Positions 6,077 through 6,185 of a stretch of DNA of 6,185 bases are shown one piece after another; the first letter of the stretch is position 1; the number at the start of each line of letters is the position of its first letter. Under the pieces are notes generated by a model. It saw only the letters and a program-made list of their open reading frames with translations. It was not told the DNA's origin and made no database searches. The DNA comes from CBDTYW01 sp965364735 (GTDB lineage: Bacteria > Actinomycetota > Nitriliruptoria > Nitriliruptorales > Nitriliruptoraceae), in contig CBDTYW010000224.1 of the NCBI GenBank assembly GCA_965364735.1, positions 1-6,185 on the forward strand. The letters run 5' to 3'. The translations under genes and the position numbers were made by a program.

Positions 6077-6093
6077 GTGCGCCTTGGGCGCAC
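6077..6093. repeat. Perfect inverted repeat upstream of the thioesterase gene
   Basis: GTGCGCC and GGCGCAC form 7-bp perfect arms around a TTG spacer. It lies upstream of the candidate thioesterase promoter, so it could be an operator, though short GC-rich palindromes arise by chance in such DNA. Confidence 0.4.
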
Positions 6094-6140
6094 GACCAGC
6101 ACCCCGGCTGTTCACACGCACGCGCGTGGTCCGTCACCCA

Positions 6141-6166
6141 GATGCCACGCCACATGGCGCGGCATC
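6141..6166. repeat. Long imperfect inverted repeat near the right edge
   Basis: GATGCCACGCCA and TGGCGCGGCATC are 12-bp arms with one mismatch and a 2-nt centre. It lies just before a possible plus-strand ribosome binding site, so it is more likely an operator or leader hairpin than a terminator. Function is inferred from position only. Confidence 0.5.
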
Positions 6167-6185
6167 CTCGCAGACAAGGATCACC

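Larger units (their letters stand above)
5939..6185. promoter_or_regulatory. Gene-free right end with two palindromes and candidate promoter
   Basis: No convincing gene is seen in these 247 bases, although the thioesterase frame stays open upstream to 6121. On the minus strand, TAGGTT at 5986-5991 is a TAnnnT -10 candidate that would give the thioesterase mRNA a leader of about 40 nt; no good -35 is visible. Two inverted repeats follow, at 6077-6093 and 6141-6166. AAGGA at 6176-6180 resembles a plus-strand ribosome binding site, hinting at a divergent gene starting just past the edge. Confidence 0.35.

Noticed and set aside
5286..6155. 289-codon minus-strand frame overlapping the thioesterase
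   Set aside because: Extremely Arg-rich out-of-frame reading of the thioesterase gene, which carries the GYAHGGV motif in another frame.

Overview
This is a high-GC bacterial window with strong G/C preference at third codon positions. A predicted F420-dependent luciferase-like oxidoreductase, a TipAS-type domain and a KstR-like operator point to an actinobacterium. This is an inference; no rRNA or other taxonomic marker is present, and I saw no tRNA, rRNA, CRISPR array or insertion sequence.

Layout from left to right. Positions 1-1066 (minus) hold an acyl-CoA dehydrogenase whose C-terminus lies off the left edge. A 175-bp divergent promoter region separates it from a cyclase-family metal-dependent hydrolase (1242-2168, plus). 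That gene ends in a strong hairpin and is followed by a small stand-alone TipAS-type ligand-recognition protein (2228-2656, plus). A short-chain dehydrogenase/reductase (2693-3448, minus) converges on the TipAS gene. Upstream it is divergent from the F420-type oxidoreductase (3578-4459, plus), and the 129-bp gap between those two carries a KstR-like palindrome. Next comes a 5'-truncated DUF4143 gene (4516-5268, minus) that has lost its ATPase half, with three short degenerate repeats where the recognisable homology begins. Last is a hotdog-fold thioesterase (5318-5938, minus), then about 250 bp of gene-free DNA with two palindromes and a possible ribosome binding site for a plus-strand gene just beyond the right edge.

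Taken together, the acyl-CoA dehydrogenase, cyclase-family hydrolase, SDR, F420 oxidoreductase and acyl-CoA thioesterase look like an accessory catabolic neighbourhood for CoA-activated, possibly alicyclic or steroid/terpenoid-like, compounds. The genes alternate in strand, so control is probably through several small divergent promoters and not one operon. The points most worth checking are the TipAS protein that lacks both the MerR DNA-binding half and the thiopeptide-reactive cysteine, the KstR-like operator, and the decayed DUF4143 gene with its breakpoint repeats.
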